From contig NZ_QQWG01000002.1 in assembly GCF_003863355.1 (NCBI RefSeq), positions 1 through 64,000 on the forward strand: a DNA stretch of 64,000 nucleotides. The letters run 5' to 3'. This DNA comes from Ancylomarina euxina. Lineage in GTDB: Bacteria; Bacteroidota; Bacteroidia; Bacteroidales; Marinifilaceae. Position 1 is the first letter of the stretch, and each line of letters starts with the position of its first letter. The translations under genes and the position numbers were made by a program. The notes beneath the pieces were generated by a model. That model was not told the origin of the DNA. It saw only the letters and a list, made by a program, of their open reading frames with translations, and did no database searches. Of this stretch, positions 19,934-30,050 are shown one piece after another.

Positions 19934-22063
19934 TTATTTCTTCTCTTCTTTTGGTAATAAAACTTTTCTAGAAAGTTTTAGTTTACCTGTTTTAGGATCG
20001 ATACCGATAAGTTGTACATCAATAACATCTCCTTCTTTCAATACTTCGTCAACAGTGTTTAGTCTACGATGCTCAATTTCAGAAATGTGAAGTAAGCCAT
20101 CTTTTCCAGGAAGAACTTCAACGAAAGCACCAAAGGCAACAATCGATTTTACTTTTCCTTGATAAATAGTTCCAACCTCAGGAATAGCAGTAATTCCTTT
20201 GATACGACCTAATGCAATATCGATAGCTTCTTTGTTGTTAGCTGAAATATCAACCACACCTTGTCCATCTACTTCTTCAATTACGATAACAGCACCTGAA
20301 GTTTCTTGAATCTCTTGAATGATTTTTCCACCTGGTCCGATCACAGCACCAATCATATCCTTAGGGATAACAATAGATACTATTCTTGGAGCGTGAGGCT
20401 TAAGATCTTCGCGAGGCTCAGCAATAGTCTCAGAAATTTTATCTAAAATATGAAGACGACCTGCGCGAGCTTGCATTAATGCTTGCTCTAAAACTTCGTA
20501 AGGTAATCCGTCTACTTTAATGTCCATTTGAGTAGCAGTAATACCATCTCTGGTACCGGTTACTTTAAAGTCCATATCACCTAAGTGATCTTCATCACCT
20601 AGAATATCCGAAAGAATAGCATATTTCTTAGCACCTTCAGTGGAAATTAATCCCATTGCGATACCAGTTACTGCTTTCTTCATTTGGATACCTGAATCCA
20701 TAAGTGCTAATGTTCCCGCACAAACTGTAGCCATCGAAGATGAACCGTTTGATTCTAAAATATCAGAAACAATACGAACCGCATATGGACACTCATCAGG
20801 AATCATATTCTTAAGTGCACGATGTGCTAGGTTACCATGACCAACCTCACGACGAGAGATTCCACGAGAAGGACGTGCATCGCCAGTAGAGAAAGGAGGG
20901 AAGTTATAGTGAAGTGTGAATTTCTCTTTTCCACGGAAAAGTACATCATCAACCATCTTCTCATCTAACTTAGTACCTAATGTTACTGAAGTCAAAGATT
21001 GAGTTTCACCACGAGTAAACACAGCAGAACCGTGAGCACCTGGAAGGTAATCAATCTCAGACCAGATTGGACGAATCTCATCAGTCTTACGACCATCTAA
21101 ACGAACTCTATCTTCAAGAACCATTTCGCGAACAGCATCTTTTTCCACATCGTGGTAGTAGCGTCCGATTAGGCTCATGTTAATCTCTGAAGATTCTTTC
21201 CCCTCCGAATATTCGGCTACAAACTCTTCTTTTACAGCTGCAAATGAAGCTGCACGTTCGTGTTTGTTAGGGTTTTGAAGTCTAGCAACTTCTAATACTT
21301 TTGCATAAGTTTTGTCTACGATTAACTGGCGAAGTTCTTCATCGCTTTCTTCGTGACAATACTCTCTTTTCTTAGTGTTTCCAACTGCTTCAGCCAATTC
21401 AACTTGAAGTTGACATTGCAATTTAATAGCTTCGTGAGCAATTTTGATAGCTTCAAGCATTTCTGCTTCTGAAACTTCTTTCATCTCACCTTCAACCATC
21501 ATGATATTATCCTTGGTTGCAGCAACCATAATTTCCATATCAGAAATCTCTAGTTGCTCACGGTTTGGATTAATCATGAATTCGCCATTAACTCTAGCTA
21601 CACGAACCTCAGAAATAGGCTCCAGGAATGGAATGTCAGATACTGCAATTGCTGCAGAGGCTGCAAGACCAGCAAGGGCATCAGGCATGTCGTTTGCATC
21701 AACAGAAATCAAGCTAATTGATACGAATGTATCTGCGTGATAATCTGAAGGAAATAATGGACGTAGGGCACGGTCCACAATACGACAAACTAAAATTTCA
21801 TAGTCAGAAGGACGACCTTCTCTTTTCATAAATCCACCAGGGAAACGACCTAGTGCACTAAATTTTTCTTTGTAGTCAACAGACAAAGGCAAAAAGTCAA
21901 CATCTTGCTTTGCACTTTTGGCAGATACTACAGTTGCTAACAACATGGTCTTACCCATTTTTACTACAACAGCTCCATCAGCTTGTTTTGCTAATTTTCC
22001 TGTTTCAATTGTGATGGACCTTCCATCACCTAATTCAATTGTTTTTTCGATTACATTCATCAT
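19934..22063 (-). CDS. pnp: Polynucleotide phosphorylase
   Basis: 709 residues. Two RNase PH domains (about 1-230 and 310-550) are joined by a helical linker, followed by a KH domain ([13 protein letters not shown]) and an S1 domain ([20 protein letters not shown]). The motifs [14 protein letters not shown] and the active-site region of the second PH domain ([19 protein letters not shown]) are intact. The enzyme degrades RNA 3' to 5' by phosphorolysis and can add tails; it is a trimer in the cytosol and part of RNA decay. It lies downstream of rpsO, the common rpsO-pnp order, with about 100 bases and a terminator hairpin between them. Confidence 0.97.
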   Translation of the reverse strand: MMNVIEKTIELGDGRSITIETGKLAKQADGAVVVKMGKTMLLATVVSAKSAKQDVDFLPLSVDYKEKFSALGRFPGGFMKREGRPSDYEILVCRIVDRALRPLFPSDYHADTFVSISLISVDANDMPDALAGLAASAAIAVSDIPFLEPISEVRVARVNGEFMINPNREQLEISDMEIMVAATKDNIMMVEGEMKEVSEAEMLEAIKIAHEAIKLQCQLQVELAEAVGNTKKREYCHEESDEELRQLIVDKTYAKVLEVARLQNPNKHERAASFAAVKEEFVAEYSEGKESSEINMSLIGRYYHDVEKDAVREMVLEDRVRLDGRKTDEIRPIWSEIDYLPGAHGSAVFTRGETQSLTSVTLGTKLDEKMVDDVLFRGKEKFTLHYNFPPFSTGDARPSRGISRREVGHGNLAHRALKNMIPDECPYAVRIVSDILESNGSSSMATVCAGTLALMDSGIQMKKAVTGIAMGLISTEGAKKYAILSDILGDEDHLGDMDFKVTGTRDGITATQMDIKVDGLPYEVLEQALMQARAGRLHILDKISETIAEPREDLKPHAPRIVSIVIPKDMIGAVIGPGGKIIQEIQETSGAVIVIEEVDGQGVVDISANNKEAIDIALGRIKGITAIPEVGTIYQGKVKSIVAFGAFVEVLPGKDGLLHISEIEHRRLNTVDEVLKEGDVIDVQLIGIDPKTGKLKLSRKVLLPKEEKK

Positions 22064-22118
22064 TTGTAGTTTTATTCAAACTTATATTCGGATAAGGCGA
22101 AATGTTGCCGTACTTAAA

Positions 22119-22151
22119 TAAAAAAAGCAATCCCGATTGCTCAGGATTGCT
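22119..22151 (-). terminator. Terminator or processing hairpin between rpsO and pnp
   Basis: An 8-bp stem (AGCAATCC/GGATTGCT) followed on the minus strand by a T run lies just after rpsO and before pnp. It would end rpsO transcripts or attenuate read-through to pnp. Confidence 0.65.
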
Positions 22152-22164
22152 AATATTATAGATA

Positions 22165-22434
22165 TTACTTACGCATTTTTAATGCCTTAATAATAGCACG
22201 GTATCTTTCAATATCTTTTGCTTTTAAGTAATCTAATAGGCTTCTTCTTTTACCTACTAGTAATTGCAGCGCACGTTGGGTACTGTAATCTTTTCTATTT
22301 TTCTTCAAATGCTCTGTTAAGTGAGCGATACGGTAAGAAAATAAAGCGATCTGAGATTCTGCAGCCCCAGTGTCTTTATTAGACTTTCCGTATGTTTCGA
22401 AAAGCTCTTGCTTTTTTTCTGCTGATAAATACAT
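22165..22434 (-). CDS. rpsO: 30S ribosomal protein S15
   Basis: 89 residues, the normal length. It carries the S15 motif blocks TGAAESQIALFSYRIAHLTEHL, written here as two parts (TGAAESQIALF and RIAHLTEHLK), and RALQLLVGKRRSLLDYL. S15 binds 16S rRNA helices early in 30S assembly. It is preceded by a well-formed promoter and followed by pnp in the same direction, as in many bacteria. Confidence 0.97.
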   Translation of the reverse strand: MYLSAEKKQELFETYGKSNKDTGAAESQIALFSYRIAHLTEHLKKNRKDYSTQRALQLLVGKRRSLLDYLKAKDIERYRAIIKALKMRK

Positions 22435-22477
22435 AGTACTTAAAATTAAATTGTTTTTGTTTGAACTATTAATTTGG

Positions 22478-22508
22478 CAAAAGTAAGGATTTATTTTTAT
22501 AAATCAAT
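22478..22508 (-). promoter_or_regulatory. Promoter of rpsO
   Basis: On the minus strand TACTTTTG (22485-22478) matches TAnnTTTG exactly, and a TTG (22507-22505) sits 19 bases further upstream, the spacing expected for the main sigma factor of Bacteroidota. The start codon lies about 44 bases downstream. Confidence 0.65.
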
Positions 22509-22584
22509 AAGCTTACTTTGTTGTTTTCTCTGAGAAACTTAAAGATCTCAATAAAGAGGACAATTAAGTTCGTTTATAATATAA

Positions 22585-22617
22585 AAGAAGCCTCGAAACA
22601 GTGATTCGAGGCTTCTT
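22585..22617 (-). terminator. Terminator of gcvP
   Basis: A perfect 13-bp stem (AAGAAGCCTCGAA/TTCGAGGCTTCTT, loop of 7) lies 30 bases past the gcvP stop codon. The T run on the minus strand is short. Confidence 0.75.
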
Positions 22618-22646
22618 AATTATATAATTTTGTGTTGTGATAGATA

Positions 22647-25538
22647 TTATTCTACTTCAACATGCTCATCAATATAGTTTTCAAGAGGTGCACAAGTACA
22701 CATCAAGTTTCTGTCTCCATGTGCATCGTCAACACGCGATACTGAAGGCCAGAATTTATTGTCAGCAACCCACTCTAATGGGTAAGCCGCTTTCTTACGA
22801 GAGTATGAATGGTTCCACTCATCAGCTGTTAATACCATATGAGTATGAGGCGCATTCTTAAGAACGTTGTCCTGTGCATCAGCTACACCATCTTCAATCT
22901 CTTTCATCTCACCATTGATTCTAGCCAATGCTTCAACGAAACGATCGAGTTCTTCCAATGGCTCACTTTCGGTAGGCTCTACCATAAGTGTTCCGTGAAC
23001 AGGGAAAGACAGGGTAGGAGCATGGAAACCATAGTCCATCAAACGCTTCGCAATATCACCATCAGTAATACCAACAGTTTTATTAAATTCTCTACAGTCG
23101 AAAATCATTTCGTGACCTACACGACCTTTATCGCCTTTGTAAAGAATCTTAAAGCCTAACTTTTCGAATGAAGACGCAAGGTAGTTAGCATTTAAAATGG
23201 CCATTTTAGTTACTTCTTCTAAACCTGCAGTACCCAACATGGCGATATAACCGTAAGTAATAGGTAATACGCTAGCCGACCCGAAAGGAGCAGCAGATAC
23301 CGCCGTAATTGCATTCTCGCCGCCTGTTTTCACGACTTTGTGTGAAGGTAAGAATTGAACCAAGTGTTCAGCAACACCAATAGGACCAACTCCAGGTCCA
23401 CCACCACCGTGAGGAATAGCGAATGTTTTATGTAGGTTCAAGTGACAAACGTCAGCACCAATGGTACCTGGATTTGTTAATCCAACCTGAGCGTTCATAT
23501 TTGCACCATCCATATAAACCTGACCACCGTTTTCGTGAATCAAGTTCATCATTTCTTTGATACCTGTTTCGAATACACCGTGAGTAGAAGGATATGTAAT
23601 CATGTATGCACATAAATCATCTTTAAACTTCTCAGCTTTCGCTTTTAGGTCTTCGAAATCAACATTACCTTTTTCATCACAAGCAACAACGACTACTTTC
23701 ATACCCGCCATAGTTACAGTTGCTGGGTTTGTTCCGTGAGCCGAAGCAGGGATTAAAACAACATTTCGGTGACCTTCGCCACGTGAGATATGATACTCAC
23801 GAATTACTAATAAACCTGTGTATTCACCAGCAGCACCTGAATTCGGTTGTAGTGTACATCCGGCAAAACCTGTGATAGTAGACAACCACTGCTCAAGTTC
23901 AGTTATAATTTGAGTATAACCTTCAGCTTGATTGGTTGGGATGAATGGGTGAAGTCCACCGAACTCAGGCCAGCTAATAGGGAGCATTTCAGCAGCAGCA
24001 TTCAATTTCATAGTACAAGAACCTAGAGAGATCATCGAAGTGTTTAGTCCGATATCTTTTTTCTCAAGGTTTTTGATATAACGCATCATTGCTGTTTCAG
24101 AATGGTAGCGGTTGAATACATCTAAAGTTAGGTATTCGCTTTTGCGAGCCAATTTCTCATCGAAATATAGCTTTTCTTCCATTGCTGTCTCAGCAACTTC
24201 AGCTTTGCTTACTGCATTTGCGAAAATATTTAGGATTACATTTAATTCTGCATCACTAATTTTCTCATCGGTAGAAATACCAACAGTTGTATCGTTGATA
24301 TAACGGAAGTTCATTTCTTTCTCAAGAGCTGCGGTACGAATCGCTTCCATAGAAACACCTGCAGGCAATACAATCTCGATAGTATCGAAGAAGTTCTCTA
24401 TATTTTGAGTGTAACCTAAAGCTTTTAATCCTTCAGAAAGGAAACCAGCTGCAGAGTGAATATGTGTAGCAATACGCTTGATTCCTGCCTGACCATGATA
24501 AGTCGCGTAGAAACCAGCCATTGTAGCTAAAAGAGCCTGAGCTGTACAGATATTCGAAGTCGCTTTTTCACGCTTGATATGTTGCTCTCTAGTCTGAAGA
24601 GCCATACGGATCGCTTTGTTACCTTGTGCATCTTTAGTTACACCGATAATACGACCAGGAACATTACGTTTGTATTCTTCACGACATGCTAAGAAAGCAG
24701 CATGAGGACCACCATATCCCATAGGAACACCAAAACGTTGAGAAGAACCAACAACAATATCAGCTCCCCACTCACCAGGAGCAGTAAGCAATGCCAAACT
24801 CATAAGGTCAGTAGCAACTGCAACTAGTGCATCAGTTCCGTGTGCTTTCTCTACAAATTCTGCGTAATCTTCAACGCTACCATTGGCAGCAGGATATTGG
24901 ATGATTGATCCGAATACTGCATCAGTGAATTCGAAAGTTTTGTAATCTCCAACAATAAGTTCAATACCTAGAGGCTTTGAACGGGTAACCAGTACATCTA
25001 ATGTTTGAGCAAAAATGTTTTCGTCAACAAAAAGCGTATTGGCGTTTGCCTTTTTCTTAGCTCTTGAACGTAAACTATGCATCATATACATGGTTTCACC
25101 TACAGCAGTTGCTTCATCAAGAAGTGAACTGTTAGCTAATTCCATTTTAGTTAGATCTAAAACAACTGTTTGAAAGTTCAAAAGTGCTTCCAATCTACCT
25201 TGAGAAACCTCAGCTTGGTATGGCGTATAAGGCGTATACCATCCTGGGTTTTCTAATACATTTCGAAGAATTACTGGAGGCGTGATTGTGTCATAATAGC
25301 CTTGACCAATAAATGTTCTGAATAATTTATTTTTAGCAGCAATACCTTTAATTTTCGCTAGATATTCATTCTCAGTTAAAGCTTCAGGAAGATCCAAAGC
25401 TTGAGTTAAACGTATATCAGAAGGGATTGTTTCTTCAATTAGGGCATCTAACGAGGATGCGCCAACAGTTTCCAACATTGTTTTAATATCGCCGTTGCGA
25501 GGTCCAATGTGACGGGAAACAAACTTTTCGGTTGCCAT
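22647..25538 (-). CDS. gcvP: Glycine dehydrogenase (decarboxylating), P protein
   Basis: 963 residues, the full single-chain form. The N-terminal half carries RHIGP and the pseudo-domain; the C-terminal half carries the PLP-binding lysine in [18 protein letters not shown] and the glycine-rich loop. It decarboxylates glycine and passes the aminomethyl group to lipoyl-GcvH in the glycine cleavage system. The gcvT and gcvH genes are not in the window, so this is a stand-alone gcvP as is common in Bacteroidota. I looked for a glycine riboswitch in the leader and saw none. Confidence 0.97.
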   Translation of the reverse strand: MATEKFVSRHIGPRNGDIKTMLETVGASSLDALIEETIPSDIRLTQALDLPEALTENEYLAKIKGIAAKNKLFRTFIGQGYYDTITPPVILRNVLENPGWYTPYTPYQAEVSQGRLEALLNFQTVVLDLTKMELANSSLLDEATAVGETMYMMHSLRSRAKKKANANTLFVDENIFAQTLDVLVTRSKPLGIELIVGDYKTFEFTDAVFGSIIQYPAANGSVEDYAEFVEKAHGTDALVAVATDLMSLALLTAPGEWGADIVVGSSQRFGVPMGYGGPHAAFLACREEYKRNVPGRIIGVTKDAQGNKAIRMALQTREQHIKREKATSNICTAQALLATMAGFYATYHGQAGIKRIATHIHSAAGFLSEGLKALGYTQNIENFFDTIEIVLPAGVSMEAIRTAALEKEMNFRYINDTTVGISTDEKISDAELNVILNIFANAVSKAEVAETAMEEKLYFDEKLARKSEYLTLDVFNRYHSETAMMRYIKNLEKKDIGLNTSMISLGSCTMKLNAAAEMLPISWPEFGGLHPFIPTNQAEGYTQIITELEQWLSTITGFAGCTLQPNSGAAGEYTGLLVIREYHISRGEGHRNVVLIPASAHGTNPATVTMAGMKVVVVACDEKGNVDFEDLKAKAEKFKDDLCAYMITYPSTHGVFETGIKEMMNLIHENGGQVYMDGANMNAQVGLTNPGTIGADVCHLNLHKTFAIPHGGGGPGVGPIGVAEHLVQFLPSHKVVKTGGENAITAVSAAPFGSASVLPITYGYIAMLGTAGLEEVTKMAILNANYLASSFEKLGFKILYKGDKGRVGHEMIFDCREFNKTVGITDGDIAKRLMDYGFHAPTLSFPVHGTLMVEPTESEPLEELDRFVEALARINGEMKEIEDGVADAQDNVLKNAPHTHMVLTADEWNHSYSRKKAAYPLEWVADNKFWPSVSRVDDAHGDRNLMCTCAPLENYIDEHVEVE

Positions 25539-25879
25539 ATTTTTGTAAAAATTTAGTGTTTGTGTAAAAAAGATTCACCTTATTTTGCGAGCGTAAATGT
25601 AGCAAAAGATTTAGGATTACATCGATTGCAAATTAGAAATAACTTTTCTGTTTTTCAACATTTCTTTTGTCTGAAAACAAGTCGATTAGTATAATGTTTG
25701 TTCATATTTATTCGATGATTCCTGATGATTTTCTTTATCTTCATGCAGCTTTTGTTCATAGGATGTTAAAAGCGAGTTAGATTAGTTGATTGAGATGTGT
25801 TATTTTTTTAGATTTCTTGTGCTCAAATTTTAAAGGCTAATCTATTTTTAATGGTATATTTGTAATTCAATTTTTCAAA
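25539..25879. other. Divergent intergenic region between gcvP and bcp
   Basis: About 340 AT-rich bases. The bcp-side promoter element at 25855 is listed separately. I see no gene, riboswitch or clear palindrome. Confidence 0.6.
25855..25862 (+). promoter_or_regulatory. -7 promoter element for bcp (and probably recA)
   Basis: TATATTTG matches TAnnTTTG and lies 17 bases before the bcp start codon. No good -33 TTTG is visible. Confidence 0.45.
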
Positions 25880-26350
25880 ATGACAGAACTAAAAGAAGGC
25901 GATAAAGCCCCAGTATTCTCTGGTATAAATCAAGATGGTGAGGTTTTGAAATTATCTGATTTTAAGGGGAAAAGACTGATTCTATACTTTTACCCTAAAG
26001 ATAATACTCCAGGTTGTACTGCAGAGTCGTGTAATTTAAATGAAAATTACGATGAGCTAACAAAGCATGGTTTTGAGGTTGTAGGAGTGAGCCCTGATGA
26101 CGCTGGAAAGCATCAGAAATTTATTGCCAAATATGACTTGGCTTTTAATTTGATTGCTGATACAGAAAAGGAAATACTAGAAGCTTATGGTGCTTGGGGT
26201 GAGAAGAAACTCTATGGTAAAGTTTATGATGGTGTTTTGCGAACAACATTTGTTATTTCTCCAGATGGGGTGATTGAGAAGATTTTTAAGAAGGTTAAGA
26301 CAAAAGATCATGCCAATCAAATTCTAACAGAGTTAGGCATTCAATTTTAA
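25880..26350 (+). CDS. bcp: Thioredoxin-dependent thiol peroxidase, Bcp/PrxQ family
   Basis: 156 residues, typical of the family. The peroxidatic cysteine C46 in DNTPGCTAESC and the resolving cysteine C51, five residues later, mark the alpha (Bcp/PrxQ) class. The fold motif PVFSGINQDGE and the FYPKDNTPG loop are intact. It reduces hydrogen and organic peroxides with electrons from thioredoxin, in the cytosol. recA starts 53 bases downstream with no terminator or promoter visible between, so the two are probably co-transcribed, linking peroxide defence with DNA repair. Confidence 0.93.
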   Translation: MTELKEGDKAPVFSGINQDGEVLKLSDFKGKRLILYFYPKDNTPGCTAESCNLNENYDELTKHGFEVVGVSPDDAGKHQKFIAKYDLAFNLIADTEKEILEAYGAWGEKKLYGKVYDGVLRTTFVISPDGVIEKIFKKVKTKDHANQILTELGIQF

Positions 26351-26403
26351 TGAAACTCATATTGGGTTTATCAAATTTATAAAATTAATAATACATAATA
26401 GAT

Positions 26404-27426
26404 ATGGCAACTAAAGATATTGCAGAAATTAATAAAGAAAAGCTGAAAGCGCTTCAGTTAACCATGGATAAAATTGATAAAACCTACGGTAAGGGTGCTA
26501 TCATGAGAATGGGTGATGAGGCTGTTGTAGATTTGCCAGCTATTTCATCTGGTTCACTTTCATTGAATATGGCTTTGGGAATAGGTGGTTATCCTCAAGG
26601 GCGTATTGTCGAGATTTATGGACCTGAGTCTTCAGGTAAAACAACTTTGGCAATTCATGCAATGGCAGAAGTTCAGAGAGCCGGTGGTATTGCTGCTTTT
26701 ATCGATGCTGAGCATGCTTTTGATCGTTTCTATGCTGAAAAATTAGGCGTTGATATTGAGAATCTGTTGATTTCGCAGCCTGACAATGGTGAACAAGCAC
26801 TTGAGATTGCAGATCAGTTAATTCGTTCTTCGGCTATTGATTTGGTTGTTATTGACTCTGTTGCAGCTTTAACACCTAAGGCAGAGATTGAAGGCGAGAT
26901 GGGGGAGTCCAAGATGGGACTTCAGGCTCGTTTAATGTCGCAAGCTCTTCGTAAGCTTACAGCTAATATCAGTAAGACCAATACCACATGTATGTTCATC
27001 AATCAATTGCGTGAAAAAATTGGTGTCATGTTTGGTAACCCTGAAACAACAACAGGTGGTAATGCACTTAAGTTCTACGCTTCGGTTCGTTTGGATATTC
27101 GTCGTATTGGTCAGATTAAAGATGGAGAAGATATTCAAGGCAACCGTACTCGTGTTAAGGTTGTTAAGAATAAGGTTGCTCCTCCTTTCCGTAAGGCTGA
27201 ATTCGATATTATGTATGGTGAAGGTGTTTCGAAAACGGGTGAGATTGTCGATCTTGGTGTTGATTATAATGTTATTAAGAAAAGTGGATCATGGTTTTCT
27301 TATGGTGAAACAAAATTAGGGCAAGGCCGTGAGGCGGTTAAGCGATTAATTTCTGATAATCCTGAATTAGCAGAAGAGTTAGAGGCAAAAATTGTTGAAG
27401 CAATTAATGCTCCCAAAGAAAACTAA
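26404..27426 (+). CDS. recA: Recombinase RecA
   Basis: 340 residues with the Walker A motif GPESSGKTT, the Walker B region [10 protein letters not shown], the L1/L2 DNA-binding loops ([28 protein letters not shown]) and the family signature [14 protein letters not shown]. It forms ATP-dependent filaments on single-stranded DNA for homologous recombination. The acidic C-terminal tail is short. It has no visible promoter of its own and likely shares that of bcp; I saw no recognisable SOS box. A strong terminator follows. Confidence 0.97.
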   Translation: MATKDIAEINKEKLKALQLTMDKIDKTYGKGAIMRMGDEAVVDLPAISSGSLSLNMALGIGGYPQGRIVEIYGPESSGKTTLAIHAMAEVQRAGGIAAFIDAEHAFDRFYAEKLGVDIENLLISQPDNGEQALEIADQLIRSSAIDLVVIDSVAALTPKAEIEGEMGESKMGLQARLMSQALRKLTANISKTNTTCMFINQLREKIGVMFGNPETTTGGNALKFYASVRLDIRRIGQIKDGEDIQGNRTRVKVVKNKVAPPFRKAEFDIMYGEGVSKTGEIVDLGVDYNVIKKSGSWFSYGETKLGQGREAVKRLISDNPELAEELEAKIVEAINAPKEN

Positions 27427-27472
27427 TTTATATCATATTTTCTGAAAGCTTAAGCTGAATGAAATTAATTTT

Positions 27473-27506
27473 AAAAAGGTTCTCATGATATGAGAACCTT
27501 TTTGTA
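27473..27506 (+). terminator. Terminator of recA
   Basis: A long perfect stem (AAAAAGGTTCTCAT/ATGAGAACCTTTTT, loop GAT) ends in a T run, 46 bases after the recA stop codon. Confidence 0.9.
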
Positions 27507-27606
27507 TTATAAAAGCTTCGGTTTGAATTCAAAATAGTAAGACAAATTAAGTTAATCCTATTTTTTGTTTTATTTTTACGGGACAATTAAAACTCACTAA
27601 CAAATA

Positions 27607-29733
27607 ATGCCGATAATGAAAAATAAACACTTATTACTAGGTTTAGCATTGATCGCGGGTATATCATCTTGTCAAGATGCTGCAACTGCCGACAAACAAA
27701 GCGAAGCTGATAAAGAATCTTATCGAACGCCTGATACCAAACTTGCTTCGGATATTATGACTCCCGAAGTTCTTTGGTCTTTTGGGCGACTGGGTGGGGT
27801 GACAATTTCACCAGATGAAACAAGTGTTTTGTATGGAGTAAGCTATTTCCATAAAGCCGAAAATCGTTCTTATCGTGATTTATATACACTTTCTGTTGAT
27901 GGAGGCACACCAGTTCGTTTGACTAATACTAACAAGAATGAGTATGGTGAAACTTGGCGTCCTGATGGTAAGAAAATTGCTTATATGACGGCTGCAAGTG
28001 GAAGCATGCAAATGTGGGAGATGAACCCTGATGGAAGTAATCCTACACAGGTTTCTGATGTTGAAGGTGGTATTGGTAGTTTCCAGTACGCGCCAGATAT
28101 GAGCAAGATTTATTACATGAAAGAAGTTCGTTTGGAGAAATCAGTTGAGGATTTGTATTCTGATTTACCAAAGGCAAATGCTCGCGTAATTAATGATATG
28201 AACTATCGTCATTGGGATAATTGGGTTGATACTTATACACATATTTTCTTAGCCGATTATAAAGAAGGAGTTATGATCACTGAAGGTGAGGATATCATGC
28301 CAGGTGAAAGATGGTCAGCTCCAGTTAAACCATTCGGTGGAAACGAGCAGGTTGTTTGGACCCCAGATTCTAAGACTTTAGCCTATGTTTCTCGTAAGAA
28401 ATCAGGAGTTGAGTATGCTAAATCGACAAATTCTGATATCTACTTTTACGATATCGCTAAGAAAACCACAACTAATATGACCCAAGGAATGATGGGTTAC
28501 GATATGAATCCTGTATTTTCCCCTGATGGATCAAAAATGGCTTGGGAAAGCATGGAGCGTGATGGGTACGAGGCTGATAAGAATCGTTTGTTTGTGATGG
28601 ATATTGCAACTGGTGAGAAAAAATATTACACCGAAGATTTTGATCAGAATGTAGGCCATTTAGCTTGGGCTAAGGATGGTGCTTCTCTTTTCTTTATTTC
28701 TGACTGGCATGCAACTGACGAAATTTATAATATCAATTTAACTGATGGTAAAATTGCAAAATTGACAGAAGGGGTTCATAATTATCAGTCGGTATTTGTA
28801 GTAGGAAATGAATTGCTTGCAACTCGAGTTTCTATGTCGAAACCAGCTGAAATTTATAAAGTTAATCCTAAGGATGGCAATGCGACTGAAATCTCATTCG
28901 AGAACAAGAAAATTCTTGATCAATTAAAAATGGGTAAAGTTGAAAAGCGTTGGGTTAAAACGACTGACAATAAGCAAATGTTAGTTTGGATGATTTACCC
29001 ACCAAATTTCGATGCAAACAAAAAATACCCAACTTTACTTTATTGCCAAGGGGGACCACAGGGGACTGTTTCGCAGTTCTGGAGTTACCGTTGGAATTTC
29101 CAGATGATGGCTGCGAATGATTATATTATTGTAGCCCCTAATCGTAGAGGTTTACCTGGTTTCGGACAAGAATGGCTTGAGCAAATTTCGGGTGATTATG
29201 GTGGACAGAATATGAAGGATTATTTAAGTGCAATTGATGATGCTAAGAAAGAAAGTTTTGTTGATGAAACTCGTTTAGGTTGTGTGGGAGCATCTTATGG
29301 TGGATTCTCTACTTTCTGGTTAGCAGGTCATCACAATAAGCGATTCAAAGCTTTTATTGCACACGATGGCATGTTTAATCTTGAAGCTCAATATTTAGAA
29401 ACTGAAGAAATGTGGTTTGTGAATTGGGATTTAGGTGGTGCTTTCTGGGAGAAAAATAATAAGATTGCTCAGCGTTCATATGCGAATTCTCCACATAAAT
29501 TTGTGCAGAATTGGGATACTCCAATTTTGGTTATTCACGGTGGTAAAGATTTTCGTATTGTTGAGTCTCAAGGCATGCAAGCCTTTAATGCAGCACGTTT
29601 GAGAGGTATTCCTGCTCAATTATTGCATTTGCCTGAGGAGAATCATTGGGTGTTAGGTGTTCAGAATGGAATTCTATGGCAACGTACTTATTTTAATTGG
29701 TTAGATAAGTGGTTGAAAGATGAGAAAAAATAG
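27607..29733 (+). CDS. Lipoprotein S9-family peptidase (DPP/acylaminoacyl-peptidase type)
   Basis: 708 residues. The start region reads MPIMKNKHLLLGLALIAG, followed by a lipobox ending ISSC, so the mature protein is lipid-anchored; the second ATG at 27616 may be the true start. A WD40/TolB-like beta-propeller (about 60-440) precedes an alpha/beta-hydrolase with Ser in GASYGGFST (about residue 563), Asp in GGKDFRI (about 647) and His in EENHWVLG (about 680). It probably removes dipeptides or acylated residues from peptides in the cell envelope. It is transcribed alone, between two terminators. Confidence 0.9.
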   Translation: MPIMKNKHLLLGLALIAGISSCQDAATADKQSEADKESYRTPDTKLASDIMTPEVLWSFGRLGGVTISPDETSVLYGVSYFHKAENRSYRDLYTLSVDGGTPVRLTNTNKNEYGETWRPDGKKIAYMTAASGSMQMWEMNPDGSNPTQVSDVEGGIGSFQYAPDMSKIYYMKEVRLEKSVEDLYSDLPKANARVINDMNYRHWDNWVDTYTHIFLADYKEGVMITEGEDIMPGERWSAPVKPFGGNEQVVWTPDSKTLAYVSRKKSGVEYAKSTNSDIYFYDIAKKTTTNMTQGMMGYDMNPVFSPDGSKMAWESMERDGYEADKNRLFVMDIATGEKKYYTEDFDQNVGHLAWAKDGASLFFISDWHATDEIYNINLTDGKIAKLTEGVHNYQSVFVVGNELLATRVSMSKPAEIYKVNPKDGNATEISFENKKILDQLKMGKVEKRWVKTTDNKQMLVWMIYPPNFDANKKYPTLLYCQGGPQGTVSQFWSYRWNFQMMAANDYIIVAPNRRGLPGFGQEWLEQISGDYGGQNMKDYLSAIDDAKKESFVDETRLGCVGASYGGFSTFWLAGHHNKRFKAFIAHDGMFNLEAQYLETEEMWFVNWDLGGAFWEKNNKIAQRSYANSPHKFVQNWDTPILVIHGGKDFRIVESQGMQAFNAARLRGIPAQLLHLPEENHWVLGVQNGILWQRTYFNWLDKWLKDEKK

Positions 29734-29755
29734 AACTCATTAAGATTAAATATTG

Positions 29756-29815
29756 AAAGCTCGCTGTTAGTTTTGTGTGATGAAACATGAAATTGGCAGC
29801 GAGCTTTGTTTTTCG
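29756..29815 (+). terminator. Terminator of the lipoprotein S9 peptidase gene
   Basis: An 11-bp stem (AAAGCTCGCTG/CAGCGAGCTTT) with a 30-base loop is followed by a T-rich tract. The long loop makes it less standard. Confidence 0.6.
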
Positions 29816-30050
29816 TTTAGATGTGTTTTAAAAGAAATATAAATCACTCTTTTGGTGATGAGGAAAATAAATTGAGTTCATTTTAAACCTTGTTTTTCAT
29901 TGGATTCGAGAAAATATAAGTGCCTTATCCTTATAAGCATATTTATTTTTCTTTTCAAAATTATTGTTACCTTACAGGATGGTAATTAAAGCTCTCTGGT
30001 TTTAGGTTTGGAGAGTAGTATGTTGATTATAATGTAATTAAATTAATGCT
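29816..30050. other. Intergenic region upstream of the SPOR operon
   Basis: About 235 AT-rich bases, part of a 317-base gap after the S9 peptidase. It must hold the operon promoter, but no exact TAnnTTTG element with good spacing is seen, and no gene or RNA is apparent. Confidence 0.5.

Noticed and set aside
25539-25700. Glycine riboswitch upstream of gcvP
   Set aside because: The leader is short and AT-rich, without the conserved glycine aptamer sequences.
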